This document shows positions 51,411 to 62,293 of a stretch of DNA of 64,000 nt, piece after piece. The stretch's first letter is position 1. Every line of letters starts with the position of its first letter. This stretch comes from Papio anubis. Its lineage: Eukaryota > Chordata > Mammalia > Primates > Cercopithecidae. The stretch is from NCBI RefSeq assembly GCF_008728515.1, contig NC_044981.1:9742895-9806894 (forward strand), read 5' to 3'. The notes beneath the pieces are model-generated. The model was given only the letters and a program-made list of their open reading frames with translations, did not search any database and was not told the origin of the DNA. The translations under genes were made by a program, and so were the position numbers.

Positions 51411-53239
51411 TCAGAGATCTCTTTTCCTTTAAGAAGAATTCTTTTCCAGAAAGACTTTTAATGCCCGTTTCAAAGAGAGGGCTGGCGACCCTACCAGTTC
51501 TCCAAACTGTCTGAAGGTTGAAGTGGAGATGGATTAGGGTTAAACTGTGATAAGATTCAAGATCTGCTAGCCCAAAATACTAAGCAGGAAAGCCACTCTC
51601 ACCTTCTCCTCACTGCTCTTCCTTGAGGCAAGCCATAAAACCTAGAAAGTTCACTCCCCTCACACTTCCGACTCTCCTCACACTTCTCCCCAGAAGTAGC
51701 TCATAAGATCCTCATGTGAGCAGTACCCTTCCCACACCCAGAGGAAAGAAACTGAACACAGACAGTCCAAGAAGGATCTGAACAAATAGCCCTTGCTAAG
51801 TTCCCCCAGTGTATTACCATTATATCATACATTTTGTCCTCGAATCGTATTTCACCGTGACTGTCCACTCTTCATCAAACCTAAGTATAAAAATACGCAA
51901 GCTTATCTACTCTTTGGATCTTCGTTTATAAAGGCTCCCATGTCACCTAAAACTTATGTTACAAAAATGTGTATGCTTTTCTCTTGTTAGTCTGTCTTTT
52001 GTTACAGGGACCTGAGCCATGCCTCCCGTGGTGGGTCTGGAAAGAGATCTTTTCCTCCCCCAGAGCTGCAACATTCACTAAATGTCTACACAGCATCTGG
52101 CCTTTTTGTTTGTTTGTTTTGATTGCTGTTTCTAACCCCTATCAAGTTCTAAACAACAAAGTGGTCATCTGGGACTTCACACTTATTTATTCAATGGAGT
52201 GGCCTCTATGGACATTATATACTTTTTCCATTTCCTACAATTCACTAGGAAGCTGCTGCTCAGTTTAAAAAAAAGAAAAAGTAGTAGCCACTGTCCTCAA
52301 GGGTCTTAGATATCTAAAAAGCCAAGGTGGTGAGAAATGAGAGTTGAAATCTGTTTCTTTCTCACACATTGGAGGTAAATAATGCCAGTATAGGTTTGTT
52401 GTTTATAGATCTCTGCAAAATTGTTCATTTTTACAGCCTCATTTTTCACTTAAACTTTTTTATGTGGTCATTCAGTAGCCAGAATAAACACAATACATTG
52501 TCTGAAAAATATGTTCATGTGAAGAGCCTATTATCACCCTTAGTGAAATACCACAAAATAAAATTAATGAAAAGAACATCTTTTAACACAAGACCTAAGG
52601 GAAAATGAGGAAAGAAAGTACACTCCTATTTTAAAGAAAAATTATTTTCTTCTTAAATATCACTTGATTCTCATATTTTTTAAAGAAATTGATGTTAATA
52701 GTGTAAAAGGCAATTCTAAATTTGTGAACAGTCTGTGCCCTGCCTAGCATCCAAGCCATCTGCATGAGATGAGCCCCCCTTCTTCATTTTCTCTTGGGCT
52801 GGAGTTCCCTGGGAGGCACAATCTGTCAAGTCTGACATCCCAAAGAATCCCCTCCCTGTTTCTCCAGGTAACTTGATGCCCTCTGACCCACCCCTAACAC
52901 TTCCCACCACCCCTGTTTTAATCCCTGAATCCAGGATCTCTTTCTAATCGTACCCATCGCTTCCTTTCCTAGTACCGTCTCCTCTACAATTCCTTTGCAT
53001 GGTAAACACACTCCCCTATATCCATCATATACTTCCTGAACAGTCCCACCAACAATCTTCTGACCTACAATCTCGTTCTCACCTCAAATCAGTGACCCTC
53101 ATTTCCTCCACTCATGCACGTGCATTACTTACAACGTACACATCAGTGATCTCTCAGCTTGTACAATCTGAAAAGGGGGAAAATTATACCAAGAAGCCGT
53201 AAACTATGTTCTTGATATATAAAAATGGGCTTTCCATTT

Positions 53240-53347
53240 TACACAGGATTTAGGGTGTCTACCTATGGCCCATACAATGCTTGGCACATAATGGGTGATT
53301 ACTGGGAATTTGCTGAATGAATGAATGAATGAATGAATGAATGAATG
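53240..53347 (-). mobile_element. L2/MIR 3' end with (ATGA)n tail
   Basis: The sequence acaatgcttggcacataatg, ggtgattactgggaatttgc, tgaatgaatga is the usual end of L2 or MIR, followed by about eight ATGA units to 53347. It lies directly beside exon 4's donor side (138 bases away). Confidence 0.6.
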
Positions 53348-53484
53348 TAGGCATGCATTAAATCCTTTATGTTTATTACACAAAGTGTTTTATCTAAAGT
53401 GACATGAACAAAGATAGAAGGTGGAGATCGATAGGAAGAGTGGAGAAGCTGAGTAAAAAGAAGAAATGTAGACAGGCTACTTAC

Positions 53485-53754
53485 CACATAAAGGTTTTCG
53501 TGGAAATACAGCCCCACGTCATAAAAGTTTCCATTATGCCTGACAGAGCGTGTTCTGGTCTTCAGTTGCTCCGTTTGCCACCACTGCAAGACACAGCCTC
53601 CCAGTCGACCAAGCAGGGACACTTTGAGGACATAAGAGCCTGGAGGAGCCTTGTCTTTAAATGCCCTCAGGCATCTGATCCAGATTTGCAGAGGCTGAGG
53701 TGGTTGAGGCTGCTCATTCTCCACAAAAGGTGGGGTTCTTGAATTACGCAGGAA
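53485..53754 (-). CDS. Exon 4, start of a beta-rich (possibly C2-like) domain
   Basis: This exon is 270 bases, exactly 90 codons, phase 0 at both ends, with acceptor tggtttcacccag and a consensus GTG|gtaagt donor. Residues 1-24 are Pro-rich (TPPFVENEQPQPPQPL). From about residue 23, alternating hydrophobic strands appear: LQIWIRCLRAF, then PPGSYVLKVSLLGRLGG, then VLQWWQTEQL, then NFYDVGLYFHENLYV. This pattern, with Pro-Pro-Gly-Ser-Tyr-Val after the first strand, resembles the opening strands of C2-type beta sandwiches, but the acidic calcium ligands of classical C2 domains are not obvious. The whole exon is GC-richer than its flanks. The domain reading is inferred; the exon boundaries are read directly. 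Confidence 0.78.
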
Positions 53755-55566
53755 CTGGGTGAAACCACACAATTAGCAACAATGGGCTTCTCAGGGGGGA
53801 AAAGGTAGACAATTATTTTTATCCAACCTGTAATTGTCGGGTATTAGCCATGATAACAGATGAGGACACAAGATATATAATTAGGGGGTCAAAAGGCAAA
53901 CCTGCCATTAATGGGAGGGAAAGTTTAGTCATTTTTTCAGCATGGTATGTTAATGATCTGTGACATCAGAAACCATTCATTTATTATAGTAAGATAGAAT
54001 TCACAGGAAACCAACACTTCTAAAAACCACACAACATGCCTTCTAAGATATCTAGGGTGGGTGAACATGGGCAGTAAGCTTCAAATTTGGAGTTTGAAAG
54101 GTGACGGTCCTGACTTTAACACGAACCACTGACCATAATGCCAGGTTGACAAGCAGAGTGCAAAACAGGTCAGACTAACACCTCACCTGATGTGATACTT
54201 TCAGAGTCTCAACATGATGTCAACTTGCCTCACAGGCTTCAAAGGAGAGTCAAAAACGGCAGGGGGGAAGGAGTGGTGGGATAGTATCTGTACATGCTCT
54301 TTCCTGAAATTTAGCATGAATTGTGTGTGACTGAGAGACACGACTCAAGAATATTTTACAGGGCATTTGAATGTCATTTTTCACCTACAGCCGAGAGAAG
54401 CAGGCCATTTTCATTTTTAATAAGTGCTGAAAAGTTTGTATACACTGATAAGATTTTTAGTGGACTATTTTTTCAGAATAAACAAAAACTAAACTATGAT
54501 TATTATTAATAATAACTCAAATGTAGTGAAGTCATGTTTTCTGTACTTACAAGTTCCTAATATTTTTTGGGATTATCTGACTTCAAAGGATCCTGTTATT
54601 TCGTACTTTAAGCAAAAATAATGTCCTTTTTGGAAGCAAGTTACTATCCTCTTGGCAACCCAAGTTAGTAGCACCACCGGTTAATCTGCAGCCAACAGTA
54701 AGCATTTTAAAACCCTGCCTAGACTTTATTTTGTGAGAGATAATATGTATTTCCATATAGATAGTATGCTTCTGGAATTAAATTACAGTTAAATAAACAG
54801 TGAAACTTGTTCAGCTTTCTTTGTTTTTTTTTCACACAAATCGTACTTAAAAACTAATCTGAATAACAATTATTTTTGGCTTAATTAGAAAATCTTAATT
54901 AACAACAAAGACTTAACCTTAATATTTTGGTTTCCAAAAATATTTTAAAAATTAACACCATGTGAATAAATAAGACAATCTTTTTAAACCTCAAGGCAGG
55001 ATTACTGATGCAGGCAGAGTGAGTTATTAAACACATTCTAAATTAAACGCCTCTATGAATTTTATACTGAAATATATTGTGATAGTTTTGCATGCCAAAT
55101 GTGACATTTTGTATTTCAGATTCATCTTCTGTAGTAATTTTGGAAATGTCATACAAACAAAGATTTTGTCATTTACCAGTGGAATTACTATGCATGGCCG
55201 CTTAGCCATCTCTTCGCTAGTTCTTGTGGTTGTTTCAAGTCAGCAAGCCATAAAAAATCTTTATCTCTCTGAAACACAGCAATTTGGAAGATAATCGAAT
55301 GGTGACTAGGGGGCAGAAATGCCAGTCTGAGGAATTATACCACAATCTCTCTTGCATTTACAACCTTCCTCAAAGCAAGTGTCAGCCAAGTAGGGAAAGG
55401 AGATAGAAGATTCATCAAATCTCAAGCCTTGTCTCATTTGCATGGTGGCAGGCCTGCCTCATTGTCTAGTGAGACAGAGCCTGGCCTTACTGACAACCTG
55501 TTTTGAGGAATTTTAGTAGCTTTGTCGAGAGTTTTTGGCCATTCTATTTCAGCATTGAATTCTCTA

Positions 55567-55598
<32 letters not shown>

Positions 55599-55726
55599 TA
55601 AGACCTGCTAAAGTTTCTCTAAAGAGTCCTACAGGAGAAAAAGCACAGCAGGCAGCTGGGTCAATACAATTGATCTCATCATTTAACATTTTGCATCAGA
55701 AAAAAAGTCAGTGGCAAGAGCCTCAC
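53755..55726 (-). other. Intron 3 (between exons 4 and 3), unique sequence
   Basis: About 2 kb bounded by a gtgagg donor and a cccag acceptor on the minus strand. I see no Alu, L1 or LTR. There is an (AT)n tract just beyond its exon-3 end at 55568-55599. Otherwise the sequence is ordinary, AT-rich intron DNA without recognisable signals. Confidence 0.55.
55568..55599 (+). repeat. (CATA)n(TA)n microsatellite
   Basis: Three catacata units followed by about ten TA units. Confidence 0.9.
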
Positions 55727-55847
55727 CTTCCAGCGGGGTCCTGCTGCTCCCTTTGAGTCATTAGTTACTTCTGTGAGGGTACCAAGCTGGGCTGCACTGT
55801 CCTTTTTACCAATATTTAGGTCTGCAATGAATGGTTGACTTGGAAAT
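55727..55847 (-). CDS. Exon 3
   Basis: This 121-base exon lies between a ctttcttttaactgctgcag acceptor and an AAG|gtgagg donor, both close to consensus. The first base closes a codon split with exon 2, and 40 codons follow to an exact codon boundary. The peptide FPSQPFIADL is followed by a Lys/Asp/Ser/Thr-rich, probably flexible linker and ends GPRWK. The upstream extension of the same frame into the intron is hydrophobic and Cys-rich, unlike the exon, which supports the acceptor position. I see no recognisable catalytic motif; the segment probably leads into the folded domain of exons 4-6. Confidence 0.7.
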
Positions 55848-56023
55848 CTGCAGCAGTTAAAAGAAAGAAGGCAGATAAAAGAAAGAGAAATTGACAATGG
55901 AGTGTAACAAAAAAGTTTGCCTTTAGATTTACAACACAGTTTGATGTTTTCCTGAAACATTTTGTCAGATTAACTAGAAAGTAGGTAAACACCACATTAC
56001 AGGTGCTGCAGTTAATTCAAGTC

Positions 56024-56091
56024 AAGGAGGCAAGTGGCTTCTGAGGTGTGGCCCTACAGGAGGTGAGTGGCTTTTAAGAGATGTGGCCCTA
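56024..56091 (+). repeat. Two-copy imperfect tandem duplication (about 34 bases)
   Basis: Copy 1 (56024-56056) and copy 2 (56057-56091) share aggagg, agtggctt and tgtggccct in order, with small differences. Confidence 0.75.
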
Positions 56092-57939
56092 TAAAACATA
56101 AGACTCCCTGCATCGGCCGCTGATCTCCCAAGATGTCACTTGCTTCTGAAATCATCAGAAGATCCAATATTTGATAAGACTTTTTGCCACTTTGTTTCCT
56201 ATCCTCTCTACATTCAACAGACTGTTAGCGAAACTTTGAGGAAAAAAAAAAATCCATTATATAGATGATGAGCTGATATAACATAAAGTTTTTCTTTTCT
56301 TAATGCAGTGGTTAGAGATCGAGATCTATTTCGACTCTCGAAATGTTCCCTAGGCTTTTTTCCTCCTATTAACATTTACTGACTGTATCTTGAGGTTCTT
56401 CTTTATTGTTGACTCCTTTCTGTTGCTGTTGTCAGCTCCTCCCATCCTGAGAGGGTTCTTCTGCCTTCCCGAATTCATTTGAATTAAGAAGGATCCGCAT
56501 CTCACGTCTCCTGACTTAAGCTTAATTCCATCAGCAGGGCCATCTGTGACAACGACTGTACCCTCAGCAGAGGAATAGCCTTTTTGGGTCTTATCGCTGA
56601 TTTAGTTGCCTGTGATACAAATGATTTCCCTTAATTTGGTTAGAGCTAACACTGACACAAGGGTTCATTAGGACACCCATTTGCTGGCAATTCAATTTCA
56701 AATTAAATACACTTTGTTGTAAATTTTATTACTTTTAAACTACTGTATCTATTGTCTTTAATGGCCCTATTATATAGTTATGAAGGTAAACAGATTTCAT
56801 TAGTAGACATCAAACATTTTATGTTAACCACAGTGAGATGATTTCCTCAGTTTCTTTCTTTGTTCCCTTAGCAAGAATTGTAAAGCACTTGGAAACTTTC
56901 TAAACACTTAATCTAAACAATTAGACACTAAATTCATGATTATAATCCTAAAGATAAAAAGAAAAAAACAGAGTCCCTGGTTAGAATCTCAGTTCTTTGT
57001 AATTAAAGATTTTTTAAAAATACCTTCCTTAAAGTGAAAAAGGAGCACAATGCACTTTGAAAGGTTAAGTCACAGCTGTAACCTGATACCAGGTACCCGG
57101 AGACAAGACTAGGGATGTGTGTCCCCTTGGAGCAGCCATATTCTAGGTCAGGAACCAGATCTAGGCATCAGTTCACTTTTGCATTAGGTCCTAAGGCATA
57201 TTATTATTTTTGTTTTCTCTCTTCTAGAGCACATCTTAATTTTATAACTGTGTATGTCTTTGTGCATTATTTAAAAATGTTTTAATTATACTGAAAAACA
57301 CCACCACCACCCACACACACAAAAAAATCACCCATTAACCTACAGCCCAGAAATAACCACTGGAAAAATACCGGCTTCTATTCTTTATAGCTGAGTAGCA
57401 AGGCACATTGTTAAAAAATTTTTTCTTTACATAACGAGACTGATGCTATAAATAATACTATCTTTTAACTTGTATTTTTTGCTTTGTATGTCATGGGCAT
57501 TTGCCATGAGAGTATTATTATTTTTTTTTGCTAACATATAATTTTTAGGTATTATCTAGTATTCTAGGTGTCTACCATAATTTATTTAAATGATCCCTTA
57601 TCGTTGGATATTTAGGTTAGTTCCTATTTTCACTATTGAATGTTAGCCTCTAATGAACTCTGTCACATATAAAGTCTTGTAGGTATCTTAGTATCAAGTC
57701 CTATCATTGGAAATGCTCGGCATAGGAGGCATGCTGTTCTCCATCTCACTCATCTCTGCCTTGAGCTACCTAATCATTGAGGTGATGCCTTAGTGATCCT
57801 GTCTGCACAACCTATTTTCTCAGACATTAGATAGTCCTCACAGGGAGACAGGTCCAACTCCAAGTGATATCTTATTTGCACTGCTGCTAGGGTTAGAAGT
57901 TCAAGAAAATGTCTATGAGTAAGCAGCACTAATGTACTT

Positions 57940-58153
57940 CCAACCTGGCACTATGGACATTGTGAATCAGATAATTCTTTGTTGCAGGACTATCTGGCAC
58001 ACTGTAGAATGCTCAGCAGGATTCCTGGTCTCTACTGACTAGATCCCACTAACATCTCTCCAGTCCAAGTCCTAACAATCAAAAATGACTCCAGACATCA
58101 CCAAATGTTCCCTGGGGGCAACACTGATCCCTGCTGAGGCCCACTGGTATACA
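57940..58153 (-). mobile_element. MER5-type DNA transposon, inverted
   Basis: Contains gataattctttgttgcagga, aatgctcagcaggattcctg, gactccagacatcaccaaat and gttccctgggggcaacactg, the reverse complement of hAT-type MER5A/B. Confidence 0.75.
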
Positions 58154-58154
58154 A

Positions 58155-58340
58155 TACTAACTAGTATTTATTAAATCCTGCATGCTCAAGGCACTCTCTC
58201 AAATACATCGTATTTCTTATCTTATTTAATCCTTAAAATAATCTGATACGGTATTCTTATTTCTGATTAACTGATGAGAAACGGATGCTGAGGGATGCTG
58301 ACTACCTTCTTTTGACTATCATAAGGGTAGAAGCTGAGAT
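58155..58340 (+). mobile_element. MIR
   Basis: tatttattaaatcctgcatg, ttatcttatttaatccttaa and ctgatgagaaacggatgctg give the MIR order. Confidence 0.65.
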
Positions 58341-58736
58341 TCAAAGTGAGACCGTCCAACTTGAGAACCGTCCCTCACCCTGCAACCTGCTGGTTCTGTG
58401 TCTTCTATACATGAATGGAGGAGGGGTGGCTGCCATATCCAGACCTGAAAAGTTCCCACACTGAACCAAGGATTTTGATATTTTCTAGGAGATAAATAAG
58501 ATATGACTCCCAGCTATATTACCATTCCTATAATGCTCCATTCCACAAAAACATATGGATGACTGGGCCCAGATGTATCCCAGGATGAAATGGGGTCATG
58601 CTTCCCAAAAACCTGACCCTTCGGGTGAGGTGAACTAGGAGGTCTCTATCATCTATAATTGGCCCATACTTAATCAGTAGCAAAACATGTGTGCAAAATA
58701 AATAAAATGCATTAAATCTAACATTAAGGGACATAC

Positions 58737-58813
58737 TTCTCAAATGTTTTGCCAGTCTTTAAAAGTGACATAGGAATGTATTCGTTGAGTCCTTCCCCTT
58801 CGAATTGCAAATC
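58737..58813 (-). CDS. Candidate exon 2
   Basis: This 77-base exon has a strong acceptor (long T-rich tract, then ttcatgcag) and a gtatgt donor preceded by A instead of the usual G. It starts in phase 0 and leaves two bases for the next exon, whose first base completes a Lys codon. Only one of the three frames is open over its whole length. The peptide starts DLQFEGEG and contains NEYIPMSLLKTGKTFE, a mixed acidic and hydrophobic stretch. It is too short to stand out as an open reading frame and was found by looking for splice sites phase-compatible with exon 3. Confidence 0.65.
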
Positions 58814-60639
58814 CTGCATGAAATAAAATAGATATAAAATTAAATGGATTCAAAACACACTTGAAACATCTATGTAAAAGTTGGATTTTCTGATACCAGC
58901 TATGCTGACTCTCAAGATTAAGCTTCCCAGAGACAAATAAGAACATAAGAATTATACTTTTAACAATCACCTTATTATAGTATCTGATTTTTCTTACTTA
59001 CCTAGTTACTTTTCAGCCAGAAAGGCAAAGGGAATAGTAAACAGCATAAAAAAAAAAGGATGAATACTTCGATCCCAGGACAGCTTTCTCTGTCTTTTCC
59101 TGTTTTTATTTTCCTCTCTCTTTCTCACATTCACACACACGTCCCACAGTGGTATAGTTTTAGATTATCTAAATGGACATATGGCTAGATGTGTAAGATG
59201 CTAGAGATGTTAATAATTGTATTCATATAATTTATTATTCAACCCACGGCATTTGGGGGAAAGGGGGAGAAACAATTATGTATGCTAGGATAACAGGCAT
59301 GAACTTGCACTATGCAAACTATAATATAAAACTATTAATAATACTATTAATAATAATTCTGTAGGGTTACATACAAGCAAATATCAACATTTTCAGTGAA
59401 GGTGAATGATGGGGGTGGGAGTACAGAGAGAGAGAGCATGCACTCAACATGGAAGCAGCAATCTTCAATAACCTAACGTCAAAATGACACACCATGACTT
59501 CTGCTGTGTGCTTTGGTCACACAGATCAATGCTGGTTCAACATAAGAGGGAGCAATACAAAGGTGTGAATAACAGGAGACCAAGATCACTGGTTCATAGC
59601 AGTTACGAAATCCAGACAAGGAAATGTCAAAGGTTCTTTAATGAAGTCTCAAGTCCTGAGAATAATTCTCCACAGCTCTTAACTCTACCTTCTGTACTCT
59701 TGGTTCTGTCATCTGAATCTTCCTTTTTTCATGAAAGGTAGCACATCTTGGAAGCTAAGTCATTTTCTTAACTTGCTTTCTGCCATAGAATTTAAAGGTC
59801 CAAAGACCTCTTTTCATCTTGTTTTCTCTGTGTCCCTTTTAGTCAAATAGGTGATTTTTCTGCTTGTATAATTCTTTTAAAACCTTTGTGGGTCTCCTAT
59901 GAATCTTATTGGAGTCTACTATATTAGACAAAAGTCAAATTTATAAATCTTTTCAAAAGAAGACAAGTCTTAGGGCTCCCACCAACAGGATGAAGGCCAA
60001 TGCCCTTAAGATCCCTAGAAATCCTACTGCTTGATTGAGAGGAACTGTGAGGCAACCCTTCATCTCTGTAGAATACCTTGAGTCTCAATGAATACAATTC
60101 TGAGGCACCATCTTTGATATTTCAGAGGTCTTAAAAGATTTGACTATGTGCTCTCAGCTTCATCCATGAATCATATTTTCCTGGCATGTGATCTTTGCTC
60201 AGAAGCCACTTCTTCCTTTGAGCATTGTTTGCTATCTTGGGAGGCTGAAGTTCTTAAAACCATAAAGTCATGACTCATTTTATCAGTCCTTTCTTCAATT
60301 TCTCTCTCTTCTCTCACATTTTGCTATAAGCATCAAAAAGAAACCAGGCAGTACTTGAGATTCTGTGGTCAGGGATCTCTTTAGCTAGGTCATCCAGGTT
60401 ATAAAGCACATTTTCTACTTTTCACATAACTGCAAACAGCAGTGTTGCTAAACACGCTGACACTCCACAAAAAAAAAAAAAGTCCTCTCCTCCATTTCCC
60501 AATGATACTTTCCTCACTTTCTTGAAAGCCCTCACCCCATTTCTTGAAGACCATAAGGTTTCCAGACACATCTTCTTCAAGTACTAGAAGCCTAACACTC
60601 TCCTCAAAACCCACTGTGCAGCTTCAATGCACTGCACCT

Positions 60640-61000
60640 CCAGGTGCCAAAATCTGCATTAGTAATTTATCACTTTATAACACATTTCTCCAAAAATTAG
60701 ACAGTTAAAACAACAAATCTCACACAATTTCTGGAGGTCAGAAATTCAAAAGCCACTTAGCTGTGTTTTCCTGGCTCAGGGTCTCTCATGAATCTGCAAT
60801 CAAGCTATTAGCTGGGTGGGAAGCCAGGTCAGGGGTCAAATGTGGCTGCAGAATCTGTTTCCTGGCTGAGTCACGTGTTTGTTGGAAGGCCTCGGTTTGT
60901 GGCTATTGGCTAGAGGCTTTGGTTCCTTATCACATGGGCCTCTCCACAGGTTACTCACAGGATGACAGTTTACTACCCCACAGCAAAAGATGAAATAGGT
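60640..61000. mobile_element. Ancient LTR- or transposon-like repeat, not assigned
   Basis: Reads acagttaaaacaacaaatct, tttctggaggtcagaaattc, gggtctctcatgaatctgca and tatcacatgggcctctccac, an order shared by old mammalian repeats. Family uncertain. Confidence 0.45.
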
Positions 61001-61254
61001 CTAATAGAAAGTTCTACACATATCCACATAAAAGGACTAACACATTTACTGAGATGGGAAAGATAGAGGAAGTAATGAACAGGGTTTTGAGAGGTAAAAA
61101 TGAAGCATCCCAATTGGACATGTTAAATCTGAAGTGTTTTTGAGATACTCAAATGAAGTGGTAAGTAGGAGTGAGATACATGGTTCTAGAAGAAAAGATC
61201 AGAGCCTTTGGCGATCACCAGCAACAATTACGTGTTGGAAATTAAGGAAATCAC

Positions 61255-61470
61255 CCTGTAAGACACCTCTAAGCACAATTGTATGCATTATATTATTTAT
61301 TTCTTTGTCTATGTTACATTATTTAATCCCCACAAAAACCCAATGATGTATATGCTTTAGTGTCATAATTATTTCATACATAAGTAAACTGAGGCTTACA
61401 AACCTTAAGGCATTTGCCCAAGGTTACAGTATGTGGTAGAAGCTAGAGTTGACTCTCTGTGATTCAGCTC
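61255..61470 (+). mobile_element. MIR
   Basis: Shows ttacattatttaatccccac, ataagtaaactgaggcttac, gcatttgcccaaggttacag and gtagaagctagagttgactc. Confidence 0.75.
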
Positions 61471-62202
61471 TTATTCAGTGTGACTGGTCTTTCATGTAGT
61501 CATTTATTGCCTTCCTGGAAGATACATTCACGGGTAACAGATTTTTTGGTGTTTGGTTTTTTATTCACTTACTTGACCCCTATATATTTTCTATGACTAG
61601 GTCATAACAAGTCCCCTTGTGAAAACAATTAAAGGTTAAACAGTGGATGTATATGGCCCTTTGGAAACAAATAGAAAGGGCTAGATGGTAAAATCTTATT
61701 AAATCTTATGACATTTCCCTTTGTACCAATCATTTTCCAAAAAGGGTCAAATACAGCAAGCATGGTTTACAAAGAGAAAGAACTCCTTTACCAAGCCAAT
61801 TATTTGCAAATCTTCTCAAGTATTTGAGAAGCATCAATTTTTAGTGAACTAAAATGTATCTCTTCATTAAAGAAGATTTTATCACAAACTTTATTATGTA
61901 ATAATTATTTCATGCAGCTTTAGTCATAGTTCCACTTTTATATAAAAGTAATTCTTCTGTTATATAAAAATTTACTATGGAGTACTTTGCAGCCTGGACT
62001 TTTACTTATCAATCTAAATAAGTGATGGTTGACTGTAACTGGGGAACACAAAGGAAACAATTTGGCAAAAAATACCAGTAAATATTGTTGATCAACCAGA
62101 AATTAAGATAGTAATGTTCTACTTATTCAAGTAACATCCAAACAAAATTCAAAAGATTCCTGGTTATCACTGAGGAAGTTAAATAGTGTTTTCCAAAATT
62201 AC

Positions 62203-62293
62203 CTGTCTAGATTTCTCTAGCCTGGATCTCCTTTTCCAACAGCAATATGAAGAAATGGCACGGAGAGTGCAAGATTGCTCCAGAGGCTTCTCT
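62203..62293 (-). CDS. Candidate exon 1 (most upstream visible)
   Basis: This 91-base segment follows a good polypyrimidine tract ending in tttcttttgaag and precedes a CAG|gtaatt donor. Its first base completes a codon begun upstream, and 30 full codons follow, ending in phase 0, which fits exon 2. The peptide begins EKPLEQSC, has a Cys-Cys-Trp and a basic Lys-Arg-Arg cluster near its middle, and ends KSRQ. In the adjacent frame an in-frame stop falls inside the segment, so only this frame works. It is short and lies 1.3 kb from the end of the window, so it is the least certain exon of the chain. The preceding exon should end two bases into a codon and was not found in 62.3-64 kb. Confidence 0.45.

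Larger units (their letters stand above)
31794..53484 (-). other. Intron 4 (21.7 kb)
   Basis: It runs from a consensus gtaagt donor after exon 4 to the acceptor of exon 5. It holds two Alus near the exon 5 end, then an Alu-free stretch with L1M, MIR, MLT1 and a nested L1. Unique segments include 32400-34426, 36640-37780, 42130-43317, 44060-45740, 47760-48949 and 51410-53250, where I saw no exon that fits the phase. Confidence 0.6.
55848..58736 (-). other. Intron 2 (between exons 3 and 2)
   Basis: About 2.9 kb. It holds a short tandem duplication at 56024-56091, a CA-rich patch near 57299-57325, an L1-like antisense fragment near 57500-57680, a MER5-type element at 57940-58153 and a MIR at 58150-58340. 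The rest appears unique. Confidence 0.5.
58814..62202 (-). other. Intron 1 (between exons 2 and 1)
   Basis: About 3.4 kb. 58814-60640 is mostly unique AT-rich DNA with a short A-run near 60467. 60640-61000 looks like an old interspersed repeat and 61255-61470 is MIR-like. Open frames here (for example 59484-59741 and 60399-60614) lack matching splice sites. Confidence 0.45.
14668..62293 (-). other. Gene model: 3' portion of a seven-exon (visible) protein-coding gene
   Basis: Seven minus-strand segments are bounded by AG acceptors and, for the six internal boundaries, GT donors. Codon phase agrees at every junction (0, 2, 0, 0, 0, 1), with no internal stop or frameshift. The joined frame encodes roughly 383 residues: a basic, Cys-containing start, a short linker, a Pro-rich linker, a compact beta-rich domain spanning exons 4-6, an acidic tail and a basic carboxy end. 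Introns are about 3.4, 2.9, 2.0, 21.7, 3.3 and 13.2 kb. I do not recognise the protein with certainty. OFCC1 (ojoplano-like) is a weak hypothesis from memory. The first coding exon and promoter are not in the window. The frame-consistent chain is seen directly; that it is transcribed is inferred. Confidence 0.7.

Noticed and set aside
53404..53742. Plus-strand frame of 112 codons
   Set aside because: Antisense shadow of exon 4.
60399..60614. Minus-strand frame of 71 codons with acidic composition
   Set aside because: No fitting splice sites between exons 1 and 2, where phase 0 to 0 is already satisfied without it.
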